A stretch of DNA of 64,000 nucleotides, taken from Entamoeba histolytica HM-1:IMSS. Lineage: Eukaryota > Evosea > Mastigamoebida > Endamoebidae. The stretch covers positions 1-64,000 of the forward strand of contig NW_001914888.1 of the NCBI RefSeq assembly GCF_000208925.1, given 5' to 3'. The position numbers and the translations under genes are program-made. The notes under the pieces were generated by a model. That model did no database searches, was not told the origin of the DNA, and saw only the letters and a program-made list of their open reading frames with translations. Of the stretch, positions 21,074 through 31,880 are shown in pieces; the stretch's first letter is position 1, and every line of letters begins with the position of its first letter.

Positions 21074-24000
21074 TTAAGTATTAATAGAAATAGCTTCTAT
21101 TCTTCCTGGCTCAGGGGAGACTAATCCCGTCCCTTCGTCTTCTTCTTCTAGTAGCTCTACGGAGTATGTTTGATTGTGATCTCCGCAGTATTCCATGACA
21201 TCCATCATGTTTTTTATTACAAGGTTTTTTACTTCTTTAACAATGTCAATTTCAATTTTTAATTCTTTGATTAGTCTGATACTTTCTTTATTTACTAATC
21301 CATTTATTGATATTACTACTGGAATTATTCTGACATCTTTTATTTTCTCTATTTTCATTAGCCTATTCTTTAATTCCTTATACATATTTCTTTTTTTCCA
21401 ATAGGCTCCATTAATATTGTGATCAGCCACAATAGTCATATCAAATAATAGACCAGTTTTGTTCTTTTTATCTAATACGTATATGTCTGGTCTTTTGTGG
21501 TATTGTCCATCACTTTTAGGCATTATTTATTTGTTCAATATCATAGTGATGTCTTTATATTTGAACATTGTTTCATATGGGTGTTTTTATATTGTTTATT
21601 TCCTGTTTATTTTCTTATTAATCAATATGATTATGCCTATATGGTCATGTTTTTCTATTTGTGGTTTTTTATGACCAATGCAAGATAGTAGAATGTGTTC
21701 TACTGTAGCTATCTTGTCTTTACATAGTGGGCAGTATTTCAATCTTTCATTTTTCATTATTTTTGCTTTTCTATACCCACAAAATATTGCTCCATCTTGC
21801 ATTTTAGTTAATTGAAGAAATGAATTTTTCTTAATATTGATGGACTTCCATGCTTTCACTGTAGTAGTTTTATCTACTCCTTTTGACTCGAACCATCTTC
21901 TGAAGTGTCCACTTATTTGATGGGACTTCCATTTTTTTGATGTATTTATCAATAATTTCTTTATTTCTATTACTACTTCTTTTTCTTTTTTCTTTTCTAT
22001 CCCTTCATTTATTATTTCTTCTATTTTTGTTTCATTTATTTTATGAATTGGTGTTTTTTAATTCTATTCCATATTCCTTTCTTACTGTACCATCTATCTA
22101 ATATGTTATTTCCAATTTCACTTTCTCTGGTACAGAAGTACATCACTGTTCTAACTAATTCGATAACATATTCGTCCCTTATATTTATTAATCCTTCACC
22201 CATTTCTTCTATAATGACATACAACCTATCTTTGGAGTTTCCGGCACCAATGTATTTTGCCTTTCTTAAATATTTTCTTATCTCCAAATCAATTTTGTCT
22301 AAGTGATTTTCCAATTTATAACTGATGCTGAATATCTGAAGATAGGGATTACTTCCGTGTTTATTCTAGTAATATATCTTCTATTACTACTTTCATCAGT
22401 GTTTATTTCTTCCATCTTCTGATTCATTTTTTCTTTGATAGTTTTACAATTGAATGTGTCATCAATTTCATCAGATTGCCATATTCCTAAGTATTTATAC
22501 AAGTCCTCACCTTCAATGACTGGGATGTTTTGCATTCCATCTGGTATTTCTTTAATGTTTTTTAATACCAATCCTGACTTTTTCTCATTCATTTCCATCC
22601 CTATTCCACTTATTATTTCCTTAATTTCGTTGTGGATCATTCCCATTTCTTCATTATTTTCTGTCATTATTCTCATTTCATCCATATATAAAGTGTGATT
22701 TGCTTTTGGGAATTTCTCTTCGATGATTTGAGAAATTACGTTCATCTGGATGATGAAGAGTATATTTGATAATGAATCACTTTGTAAAATTCCTCTATTT
22801 AATTTAATATATCCTAGATATTCATTAAATTTATAGCCGATGAATATCTTCCATCTAGTCATCATACTTTCAATAATGTTAATGATGACACCCTCTACAT
22901 TAATATACTTTAATGATTCAATTACCCATTTGTGTTTACTGTGTCATATAATTTCTTAATGTCATAATATGACTCCACATATTTTGGGTATTTTTCTTCT
23001 TTCTGCTGCCTTAACATGTAACTATTTATTATTCCTTATTTAGCAGCTAAAGATTGCAACTTACATCCCAATTGATTATTACTGATTTTAAATGATTCAT
23101 TAATCATGTTAAGTCTTCTGTGAATATTTTCTTTTAATATGGAGGTAAATACTTTCATTATTACATTTGTACAACTGATATGACGATAATTAATGACGTC
23201 GTTCCTATCAATTTGTGGATTAATAAAGTTTTTCCACTTACCATGTCTAATGGGATGTTTTCGGGGAAGTTCAACCATTCATTGAAGATACTGAGAATGA
23301 TTTCTCTTGATGATGACATCCTTTTCCAATAATACCCATATATAGTGTCTATTCCTGGTGCTTTCCAGTTATTTATTTTCATTATACTTAAATTTAATTC
23401 ATTTATTGTTATAATGACACTATCATAATTGATATATCTTTTATTCAATATCGTGTTTTGTTTTATTTTCCAATTCTCTTTATTTAATATCACCTGTGTT
23501 TCATATAACGATTTCAAATATTCTAAAGTAATATCGTTATTTGGGTATATTTCATTATTTGTTTCTTCCTTATTCTAATTTTCTTGTTAGAATCAAACAT
23601 GATTTTATTTGTATTGATTCTGATTATTTCATTTTTATTAAATTTAATTCTTTCTTTTATCATAGTCATCATATATTTTAGGTACTTTATTCTTTCTAGT
23701 GCTTTGACTTTTATTCCTTCTTCATCATATTCTTTTAATTTCATGATGCACTTTATTCTGTACCATTTTCTTCCCTTGACTAAATCTTCTAGTCTATTGA
23801 TTTTATTTAGGATTTCTTTTATTTCATCAAATTTATCTCTTATTATTTTATTTTGGAGATAAAGGTGAATAACCATTGAAATATTCATATCATCTTGCAG
23901 ATCCTGCATTCTGCTTCCTGACCATACCCATCTATTATTAATTTCCATTATTAATCGGTCAGCTTCTTTTCTTTGAAAGTAGTAATTAATGTTTGAACAT

Positions 24001-24320
24001 TTTTCTATTTTCATTTCTTTTATTTTATTGATGAGAGTGTTAAGGTATTCTTCATCAATTTCTGTAGAGTTATTCTTTAATATGATGTTTTTTATTATTG
24101 AATTACACGCTTTTCTTCTATTATATCATTTATTTTCACTCTAATGTATCGTTTAGTGCTTTCTTTTATTTTATGTGACATTTTAATATATTTAATATAT
24201 TCATTTTCATTATTGACATTGATGTTTGTCACTTTTATTATACTTTCTATTTGTTCCCATCTTAATTTCTTATATAATTTCTTATTTAATCAATTAATTG
24301 CAAAACAATACATCACTTCA
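21074..24320 (-). pseudogene. LINE copy B ORF2 (reverse transcriptase-endonuclease), broken
   Basis: It survives as open pieces at 24014-23523, 23517-23161, 23278-23036, 22865-22299, 22314-22036, 21952-21596 and 21523-21074. The RT motifs include 'LNRGILQSDSLSNILF' and the active-site box at 22688-22677, where the expected YxDD is YMDE. The endonuclease parts look well kept: the zinc knuckle YCPLCKDKIA...HILLSC (about 21730-21685) and RPDIYVLDKK...LLFDMTIVADHNI (about 21495-21415), the PD-D/E-K type nuclease core that nicks the target in R4-clade LINEs. The frame ends with ISINT at 21074. Confidence 0.9.
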
Positions 24321-24321
24321 A

Positions 24322-25819
24322 TTAAAATTCTATTTCTTTATTTTGTTGTATTTCTTGTCTGATTATCATCTCTTGTTTTTTGACAATCAATGCTTTGCTT
24401 TTCTCTTCGATTTCCACTACTGTCTTTTTCATAGGAGTAGTTTCGTTCATCTCCATCGTTCCCGATGATGTTTTCCTCAATACTGGTTGTGTATTTATCA
24501 CAAGTGTCATCGTTTTCTTCTTCTCTAATTCCTTCTGTAAGATAAAATTTTCAATATCATCTTGTTGTTTTGATATGACTTGTTTTTGTGTCTCATTTTC
24601 TTTTTGTGTGTTGTCTAATTCTTCTCTTGTTATTTCTGCAATTTCTTGGTTTTTAATTGCAATTTCTTGATATTCAGAGATTTGTTTTTCTTTATCTCTT
24701 ATTTCTTTCTTTAATTCTTTAGTGTTTTCCTCTATCATTTCAATCTTCTTCTCTAGTGTGTTTGCATTTTGTTCTAGCATTTTGTTTCTCTTTTTCAACT
24801 TTTCAATTTCTTCCTTCATTTCTTCATTTTCTTTTTCCATCTTCTTTTTATTAGCTTGGATACTTCGGATTTTTTCTTCTTTATTATTTACTTCTGTGAT
24901 TTTCTTTCCTTCTATCTCATTTATTTTTCCTTGTTGTTTTAAATTTCTTTCTTCGAGTTTTTCATTTTCTTTCTTCATTTCTTCGTAATTCGTTTGAATC
25001 TTTCTATTTTGTGTTTTCATTTCTGTAATTTCTTCTTCAAATTCTTTCCTAACTATTTCTTTTGCTTTTCTCATCATTTCTTCTGAGATGGCTTGTTCTT
25101 CTTCCATTCTTTTCATACTATATTCTTTAAGTTTTCCTTGTAATTCAGTAATTTGATTTTTAAGTGCAATTATTTCTTCTTTTTTTTTTTTTCTTCTTCT
25201 ATCTTTTCTTCTTTATTTTTTGTTTCTTCTTGTATTTTCATTATACTTTCTTTGCTATTTATTATTCTTGCAATTTTACATCTATTATTCATTTCTTTAA
25301 TTGGGTTTTTGTTTTTAATTTCTGTTTCTATAGCTTAATGTCTTTTTCTTCCCAATCTTTTGTTTTTTCTTTAAACTCTTCTTTCGTCTTTTCAATTATC
25401 TTTTTCTTTTTAATTGAATATACTTCTTGAAGAATATCATACCATCTTTTCTTCTTACCTTCATATTTTTTAAGTATTTCTTCATATTCTCCTTCTTTCC
25501 ATTCACTTGTTATTTTTTTTATTCTTTCTTGTATCTCATTTATTGTTAGCCATTTGTATTTGTTATTTGTATAATCTTTATTATTATTGTATTTACCTTG
25601 TTTTTTATTTGTTTTTCTTTGTGTCTTTCGTCTTCTAAACCCTTTTTCCTTGGTGTATCGTTTACCTTTATTATTATAATTGTTATGCCATTTATTGCTA
25701 TTGACATTTCTTTTTTTATTGTATGACCTTGGATTTCTATGTCTTGTTTGCTTTTCTTTACAAGACTCTAAGGTTTTACACAATAGCCATGGCATTAAAA
25801 TTTGTTGTATTTCCTGCAT
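24322..25819 (-). pseudogene. LINE copy B ORF1 (coiled-coil protein), broken
   Basis: It starts at ATG 25819 (MQEIQQILMPW) and ends at 24322 (KEIEF, stop). The basic N-terminal third (25819-25328) is open, with many Lys/Arg/Asn (KRYTKEKGFRRRKTQRKTNK), fitting nucleic-acid binding. A frameshift region follows near 25330-25120, including an ACT/TTT-rich run at about 25175-25195. Then 25116-24322 is open and strongly coiled coil. The single-unit form of the 21-bp sequence duplicated in copy A is at about 24665-24640. Confidence 0.85.
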
Positions 25820-25833
25820 TGGAAAAGGATCCC

Positions 25834-25854
25834 TTAACTAAAATAAATATTAAA
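25834..25854 (+). repeat. Target-site duplication of LINE copy B (right)
   Basis: Identical over 21 bases to 21040-21060. It lies just before the 5' end of the minus-strand LINE and ends 10 bases short of the LRR-PP2C stop codon. Confidence 0.92.
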
Positions 25855-25864
25855 AAAATTATTA

Positions 25865-28664
25865 TTATGTCTCTTCATTATTTGTTTCAATGAAAGAATC
25901 TAATGATAAAATTGTTACACTTATATTCCCTTTACAATTTCTTTCTAATGCAATATTTCTTATTAAATTAGCTATTCCTGGTGGTTGGATATGAGCAGAG
26001 TTTATTACAATTGATTGAAGTTCATTTTGGTCAATAACATCCCATACTGATTTTGAAGCTGTTAATACAAATTTAAAATCATCATCATATTCTATTTTTG
26101 TTATATCAGGAGTTGTATTTAATAAATTATGATAATTACTTTCACCAATACATTTACAGACATTAATTACTCCATTTAACATATTATTATTATCAACTAA
26201 ACCTCCTTTTTGCATAATTTTCTTTTTCATTTCATTATTACTTAAACAATGATCAAATCCTATTTCTTTAATATTTGAATTTGAAATAATATAACTTTTT
26301 ATACTTCCACATTGTGCAAAATATAAAATTTTGTTATAAAAAACATAAACTAATCCACTACTTACATCATTCAAATTCTTTTCTTTTATTTTTTCATTTA
26401 GTCGTTGGAAAGTTGAAATTAATGATTCTTCTATACTCTCTTGTACTACTTTATTACTAACTTTATTTAAGAAATAATCAACAAATTTATATGAACATAA
26501 TCTAGCAGTTCTTCCTCCTAAAATACCTTCAAAACTTCCAACAAGAATTCCATTTGTAAAAATATTTCTTGCAACACAAATAGTACTTTTCATATACTTT
26601 TCATTTCCACGTGAAATACCAATTCCAATAATTTTATAAGAATCAATGTTGAATAACATTGATTCTTTTGGAGTTTGTAATAATTTTAAACCTACTTTCT
26701 TTGATTTAAATTCATTAGCATTTGCAACAATTTCAGGTATTTTCTTTATTAATTTATCGTCTAATATTCCAGTAAGTTCTAATGTTGGTTGTTTAATTCT
26801 CTGAATATTATATGTCGCAGTAATTATTTTAGTCTTTTTACAATATGGAACTAGTCCAAAGAAATTAACTAATGAATTGCCAATAATATTAAACTCTTCT
26901 AATTGGTTCCATTGAGAAAGATTTGGATATTCAATAATTAGATTAAATGATAAATTTAATTCTTTCAATTTTTTATTTAATTCTAATATACTAAATTCTC
27001 TAATTTGATTATAAGATAAGTCAAGACTCTCTAATTGTTGTAATTCTTTGATACTTTCTGGAATTACTTTAATTTTGTTATTGTTCATTATTAATACTTT
27101 CATTTGACTCATTTCACAAAACTCTTTTGGGAAAAAACTCATATTATTTGATGATGCTCGTAATTCTTCTAATTTATTTAAATACTCAAAATGTTCATAA
27201 CTAATTATATGATTGTTTGATATATCTAATATTTTCAAATTACAAAGTCCACTAACTACATCAATTGGAATAGAATATATTTCACAATTAGACATTGATA
27301 ATAATGTAAGATGTGAACATTTAGTAATTCCTATTGGTGGTATTCTCAATGGGTTATTATTCAATATTAATTGTTCAATAGACGTGTGGAATGTAAAATC
27401 ATTGATTGTACTTATATTATTATAAGAAAGATCTAATAACTGAACTTTTTCGCATTGTGATAAATTAGGTGTTTGAATAAAGTTATTATGGTCTAGTTTT
27501 AATACTGGTAAATCTGCATATTTTTGTATTGTGATTTCTGAAATTTTATTGAATGAAGCGTCAACAGAACATCTTCTTGGAATGTCCTTAATTGATGTAA
27601 TTTCGTTTTTATGAAGATATAATAATGTCATTTTAGTGAGATTGAGTAGTGATGGAAACTCTTCAATTGAACTGTTAATCAATTCTATATTTTCTAATTC
27701 ATTGTTTATTGAAACAGAAGGGAACTTTCTATCAATTGGATCAGTAATGTTAGAATAATAAAGTTCTTTTAAATGAATGAGAGAATTGATTTCAGGAATT
27801 ACTTTAAATGGATTGTCTCTGAAATTTAATTTCGTCATCTTTGTCATTTTTTCAAATACCCTTGTTGAGAAAGAGTCAATCAAGTTAGAATGAAGGTCAA
27901 GGCTTTGAAGGTGAGAAAGTTGTCTACAGATTTCAGGAATACTTGTAATTTGATTTTCTGAAAGATCAAGGTGTGTTAATAAACTCATTTGAGGAATTGG
28001 AGTTGGGACATTATCAAATTTATTTCCTGAAAGTTTAAACTATTGTATTAATAAAGAAAGTTTCTGGTATAATAAAATTTGTAAACAAACATTAATAATT
28101 TTCATATTAACAAGAGCCTTTGGTAAATGATCTAAGTCATTATATGAACAATCAAATTGTCTTAACTTCTCAAATGAATCAATAAATAACGGAATTTCTG
28201 TAATTCTATTATTAGAAATATTCAAATCTTGTAAGTCTTTAAGAACGGTTAATATTTGGGGAATTAAAGCTATCTGATTCCTACTAACATCAAGTTTTTT
28301 AAGGTTTGTTAACTCAGTAAAAAAAATTGGTATTTCTGTTAATTTATTGTTTGAAACAATAAGGGACGTTAATGAGTTAAATGTCTTGAGTTGTTTTGAA
28401 AATACCTATATCATTATTTTAGTACGAAAAGACAACAATATTCAATCGAATATTCTTAAAGTAAAAAGTGATGAAATTTCAAACTATTTCATTTTCACTA
28501 AGATCCATATCATATATTGTTGTTGCACCTGAAAAAACTTCTTTAGGTAACCCTTTCAAATTCTTAATTCCCTAAAATGTGATTATTCTTTATTCTTAAC
28601 TCATTGATGACAAGAAAATTCAAACCTTTTGTCTTAAATCAATTGCGGAAGAATATTTTTTCAT
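25865..28664 (-). CDS. Leucine-rich-repeat protein with degenerate PP2C domain (four exons)
   Basis: Proposed exons are 28626-28664, 28485-28571, 28091-28405 and 25865-28039. Introns start GTTTGA, GTTTGA and GTTTGT, all end TAG, and the phases agree, giving 871 residues. About residues 14-560 are leucine-rich repeats (for example LDVSRNQIALIPQI, LDLSENQITSIPEI, LDLSYNQIREFSI). The C-terminal 225 residues follow the PP2C fold: GSFEGILGG (648-656) stands where phosphatases have the DGHGG box, then SSGLVYVFYNK, and FKFVLTASKSVWDV stands for 'ASDGLWDV'. The metal-binding Asp residues of both boxes are replaced, so this is probably a pseudophosphatase. LRR plus PP2C is the PHLPP or yeast adenylate cyclase layout. 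The first exon is only 13 codons. LINE copy B is inserted just after the stop. Confidence 0.8.
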
Positions 28665-28857
28665 TTAAAATTATAAGATCTTTATTGCTGCTAAATAACT
28701 CCAATGTTACAAACTATCCATTCTATTTTCAATAAACCCATGTAGTAGAAGGAAAAAACTTACAAAAAAAGATCTTTAAATTTTCGTTTAGTAGATTAGT
28801 TTTCTATTTTTACTTTTTTTTTCATAAAAAAATCTTTTAAACAATATCAAGAAAAAT

Positions 28858-29517
28858 ATGGAAGAAGATGACAAAAAACCTCTTTTTCAATTCTTCAAAT
28901 CAAAGAAAGATTCTGAGACAGAACAAAATCTAGTTGTTAATGAAGAGAGTTTGATGACTATCATTTTTATTAATGAAAAGAAAATAAATATCGTTTTTGT
29001 AAATAAATGTATTTACTGACATAATAATAGAACAAGACAAAAGTATTAGTTCAAAAATTGGTACTTTTATATCAACATTTACTTCAAGTAAACCATCATC
29101 ACATAAAACTACAAAGTCAAAATCAAAAGAACCTGAACAATCATATCAACCTGCTTATCCAAGAGAATATGACCTTCTTACATCAGGACAATTTCAATCT
29201 GAATCAGCTGTTCCTAAAGACACTAGGTATATGAATGAAGGAACAACTGAAACAACTGACACAATGGGAAGTGTTAGTAGCTTCTCAACTACATTAGAAT
29301 TTAATAGAAATACTGTTTTACCAGAAGAAATGGCAGAAAATCAAGAATTTTTTATGGGAAGAAATACTAAAACACCAGAACGATATATGACAATTAGAAA
29401 TCAAATTATTGATATGTGGAATGAAACAAAACCAAATTATCTTTCTAAAACACAAGTTAGACTCAAAATGAAAGATTGTGGAGATGTTAATGCTATGGAA
29501 GAATTCATAACTTTTTA
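28858..29517 (+). CDS. SWIRM-domain chromatin protein, 3' end lost in assembly gap
   Basis: Exon 1 is 28858-28948 and exon 2 starts at 29031; the 82-nt intron is GTTTGA to AATAG, and the frame runs open into the N gap. After a Ser/Thr/Lys-rich 130-residue head comes EMAENQEFFMGRNTKTPERY, then RNQIIDMWNETKPNYLSKTQ and VRLKMKDCGDVNAMEEFITF. This is the SWIRM pattern (PEFF.G...KTPE.Y...RN.I...W...P..YL..T..R....GDV..I..F). SWIRM proteins of the SWI3/RSC8 or LSD1/ADA2 type sit in nuclear chromatin complexes. A SANT domain or other part would lie in the missing sequence. It is divergent from the LRR-PP2C gene, 193 bp apart. Confidence 0.72.
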
Positions 29518-29617
29518 NNNNNNNNNNNNNNNNNNNNNNNNNNNNNNNNNNNNNNNNNNNNNNNNNNNNNNNNNNNNNNNNNNNNNNNNNNNNNNNNNNN
29601 NNNNNNNNNNNNNNNNN
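29518..29617. other. Assembly gap (100 N)
   Basis: Exactly 100 undetermined bases, the conventional length for a gap of unknown size. Two different genes are broken on its two sides, so real sequence is missing and probably more than 100 bp. Confidence 0.98.
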
Positions 29618-29618
29618 G

Positions 29619-29777
29619 TATTACAAACAAGCCAAATACGTTCCAAAAGAACTTAGACCAAAGACTACTAGAAAGGAAAGAAGACAATTAACCAAAGCAC
29701 AACTCAATCTTAAAACTGTTAAAGCTGCTAAAAAGGCACAACATTTCCCAGCTAGAAAATTCTTTGTTCTCGCCTAA
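29619..29777 (+). CDS. RPL35: Ribosomal protein L35 (uL29), C-terminal part only
   Basis: From the gap edge the frame reads YYKQAKYVPKELRPKTTRKE, then RRQLTKAQLNLKTVKAAKKA, ending QHFPARKFFVLA and a stop at 29777. This is the C-terminal half of eukaryotic L35 (family pattern 'K.Y.P.DLRPKKTRA.RR.L....NLKT.K......FP.RKYAVKA'). The start, normally about 70 residues upstream, is inside the gap. It belongs to the large ribosomal subunit near the exit tunnel. It is a separate gene from the SWIRM gene, although both face the same way. Confidence 0.88.
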   Translation, partial: YYKQAKYVPKELRPKTTRKERRQLTKAQLNLKTVKAAKKAQHFPARKFFVLA

Positions 29778-30248
29778 TTTTAATTTTGGTTGTTGATGAC
29801 TTTTTTTATTCTTTTATTTTTCTATTGTATTATCTTTTAAAGGGTTTTTTCATATCTTTTAATGTTTATCTTGTAACGTCAATAATTGGTTTATTAACTT
29901 ACGCTTTGTTTAACCATTTGTTGTCTTTGCTCTATCCAACTTTTATTTTAAATATTGTTTTATGTTATTCTTATTATTTAACCATATTTCATACTTTAAA
30001 ACAAATAAAATTTAATTTAAAAAATCCTTTTTCATTATTATATTGTTGATAATAGAAATGAAAGACTTTATAAATTGAAATAAAACATAAATGAGAATTA
30101 AAAAAAAAGAAGTATAAAAACAAAACTATTAGTGATAAATATTAAAAAACATGAAAAAAAATAAAAAAAATTATATTAGAAAAGAAATGAAGAAAAAAGT
30201 TAGAAAAATAGGAAGTTAATAATTTGAAAAATTAGAGCCAATCATTTA
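29778..30248. other. Spacer, no gene seen
   Basis: About 470 bp of AT-rich DNA between the convergent RPL35 and uridine-kinase genes. A hydrophobic open frame at 29786-30049 lacks an ATG start and looks accidental. Confidence 0.45.
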
Positions 30249-31880
30249 TTAATGACAGTCAAAATCTCCATTTCCGATAAATTCTCTAAGAATAGAATTA
30301 CCAGCGAAGTCGACTGAATCCATAGGTAAATAATATTGTAATAATCTTTTATATGACTGTGCAAATCCATAATTTTTATCATCACTTGATACCATTCTAA
30401 GTAAATTCAATGAAAATGTAATTAACCCATTAACTTCTGTAGTTAAAAAGGTAGAATATACAAAATCAGCATCTTTAATGTATGGATAAATCCAAATCTT
30501 TTCAGAACTAGCAACAGCATCCCAAACTCCTAATGTTTTTGAGGCACTATAAGATCTAAATATATTATCTCTTACCATTCTTCTTTGTATTCTTAAGAAA
30601 TTATTATTTAAAATTACATCATCATTCAAACACAATTTATTTGACAATGGAGCAATAAATACTTTAACTTTTTTATCATGTGGTATTTTTTCTGTTAATC
30701 GTTCATTCAAACAATGAATTCCTTCCATAATAATAATTCCATTCTTCTCTAACTTCACTTTGGTTCCTTTATTAGGAAGTGGTGTTGACGTAGCAAAATC
30801 AAATTGAGGTACAACTATTTCCTTTCCTTGCATCAACCCACATAAATGATCATTAAGCAATCCAAGTCTTAGTGCTTCAATACATTCCCAATCTCTTTTT
30901 CCATCAGGACCAAGGGGACAATAGTCTTTATGGACATAATAATTATCTACAGAAAGTACTAATGGATTATATCCAACTCCTTGAAGTCCTAATCCTAATT
31001 TATGGGCAAATGTTGTCTTACCACTACTTGATGGACCAGCAATTAATACCAATTGTGTTGGTCGTGATTTAATCACCTCAATTAACTTACTTAATTGTTG
31101 GACATGATAATTCTCACTTTCAATCATTAATTCATTAATAGTTTTTTGTGCAATTTGTTTATTAACATAACCAACATCCATTTCTTTATTAAGTTCATGT
31201 GGACATGTAATAATTGGAGCATCATTAAATTTATATGAATCTGTATGAATTAAACTAGGGAAACAAACTAATAAAGAACCATTACTTTCTAATTTAAGTT
31301 GAGAATATTCAGGTAATATTGATGGCTCTGAAATATATGGTTGGTCTAATGAAAGAGTTGCAAAATTATTAATAATAGCACATGGATATGTTGGTTCATT
31401 TAATGACTCTATTAATGACTTAGAATGAGGTTGGTGTGTTTCAACAAAATGCAAATTAAGATAAGAATGAGGTAACTGTCCATTAGAAATACTTTGGGTA
31501 TGAAGTTCATTAAATTCTTTATTTAATTCTTTCAATTGTTCTTCATTCAATTTAGGACTAACACAAAATTCAGTACAGTCTGAATAATCAGCAATAACGG
31601 TCATCTCTACGTCTGGGTATAACTTATGAAGTGCGTATCGAGCAATTAATATTTCTGATCTACGAGCCATGTTTTGTCCTTCTACACACCTTATATAACA
31701 TGGAGATATAGTACATCTTTTTGTTGGAATATAGCTATTTAAAGACTGTACAATACCATTAACTTTTAGTCCTACTATCACTGCTGGAGTTCCTTGTATT
31801 CCAATCTCTTTGACCACTTGATCACAAGTGACTGGAAAAGACAAATTATATAACTTCTCATTATAAACAACACTAGTCAT
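30249..31880 (-). CDS. TGS-like domain fused to uridine kinase-like domain
   Basis: 543 residues. Residues 1-60 resemble a TGS/ubiquitin-like domain (SFPVTCDQVVKEIG...VIVGLKVNG). About 65-250 resembles the second domain of threonyl-tRNA synthetase (RRSEILIARYALHKLYPDVE). The C-terminal half is a P-loop kinase: IAGPSSSGKTTFAHKL (P-loop 282-289), VLSVDNYYVHKDYCPLGPDG, EALRLGLLNDHL, VPQFDFATSTP and IIIMEGIHCLNE, as in uridine kinase/phosphoribulokinase enzymes. The product is probably a nucleoside kinase of pyrimidine salvage, which Entamoeba needs because it lacks de novo pyrimidine synthesis. The same three-part layout is known in anaerobic bacteria, so lateral transfer is possible but untested. 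Confidence 0.83.
   Translation of the reverse strand: MTSVVYNEKLYNLSFPVTCDQVVKEIGIQGTPAVIVGLKVNGIVQSLNSYIPTKRCTISPCYIRCVEGQNMARRSEILIARYALHKLYPDVEMTVIADYSDCTEFCVSPKLNEEQLKELNKEFNELHTQSISNGQLPHSYLNLHFVETHQPHSKSLIESLNEPTYPCAIINNFATLSLDQPYISEPSILPEYSQLKLESNGSLLVCFPSLIHTDSYKFNDAPIITCPHELNKEMDVGYVNKQIAQKTINELMIESENYHVQQLSKLIEVIKSRPTQLVLIAGPSSSGKTTFAHKLGLGLQGVGYNPLVLSVDNYYVHKDYCPLGPDGKRDWECIEALRLGLLNDHLCGLMQGKEIVVPQFDFATSTPLPNKGTKVKLEKNGIIIMEGIHCLNERLTEKIPHDKKVKVFIAPLSNKLCLNDDVILNNNFLRIQRRMVRDNIFRSYSASKTLGVWDAVASSEKIWIYPYIKDADFVYSTFLTTEVNGLITFSLNLLRMVSSDDKNYGFAQSYKRLLQYYLPMDSVDFAGNSILREFIGNGDFDCH

Larger units (their letters stand above)
21061..25833 (-). mobile_element. EhLINE1-type non-LTR retrotransposon, copy B (full length, inactivated)
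   Basis: A 4773-bp element in reverse orientation, bounded by a perfect 21-bp duplication (21040-21060 and 25834-25854). Ends match copy A. ORF1 (coiled coil) occupies 25819-24322 and ORF2 occupies about 24320-21074. Both are broken by frameshifts, and the reverse transcriptase active site reads YMDE rather than YxDD. The perfect duplication implies a fairly recent insertion, moved by proteins supplied from another copy or disabled soon after. It sits between two convergent genes. Confidence 0.95.

Noticed and set aside
29786..30049. Hydrophobic open frame of 87 codons after RPL35
   Set aside because: It has no ATG start, overlaps the RPL35 3' region and looks like AT-rich DNA read as Phe/Leu/Ile/Tyr.
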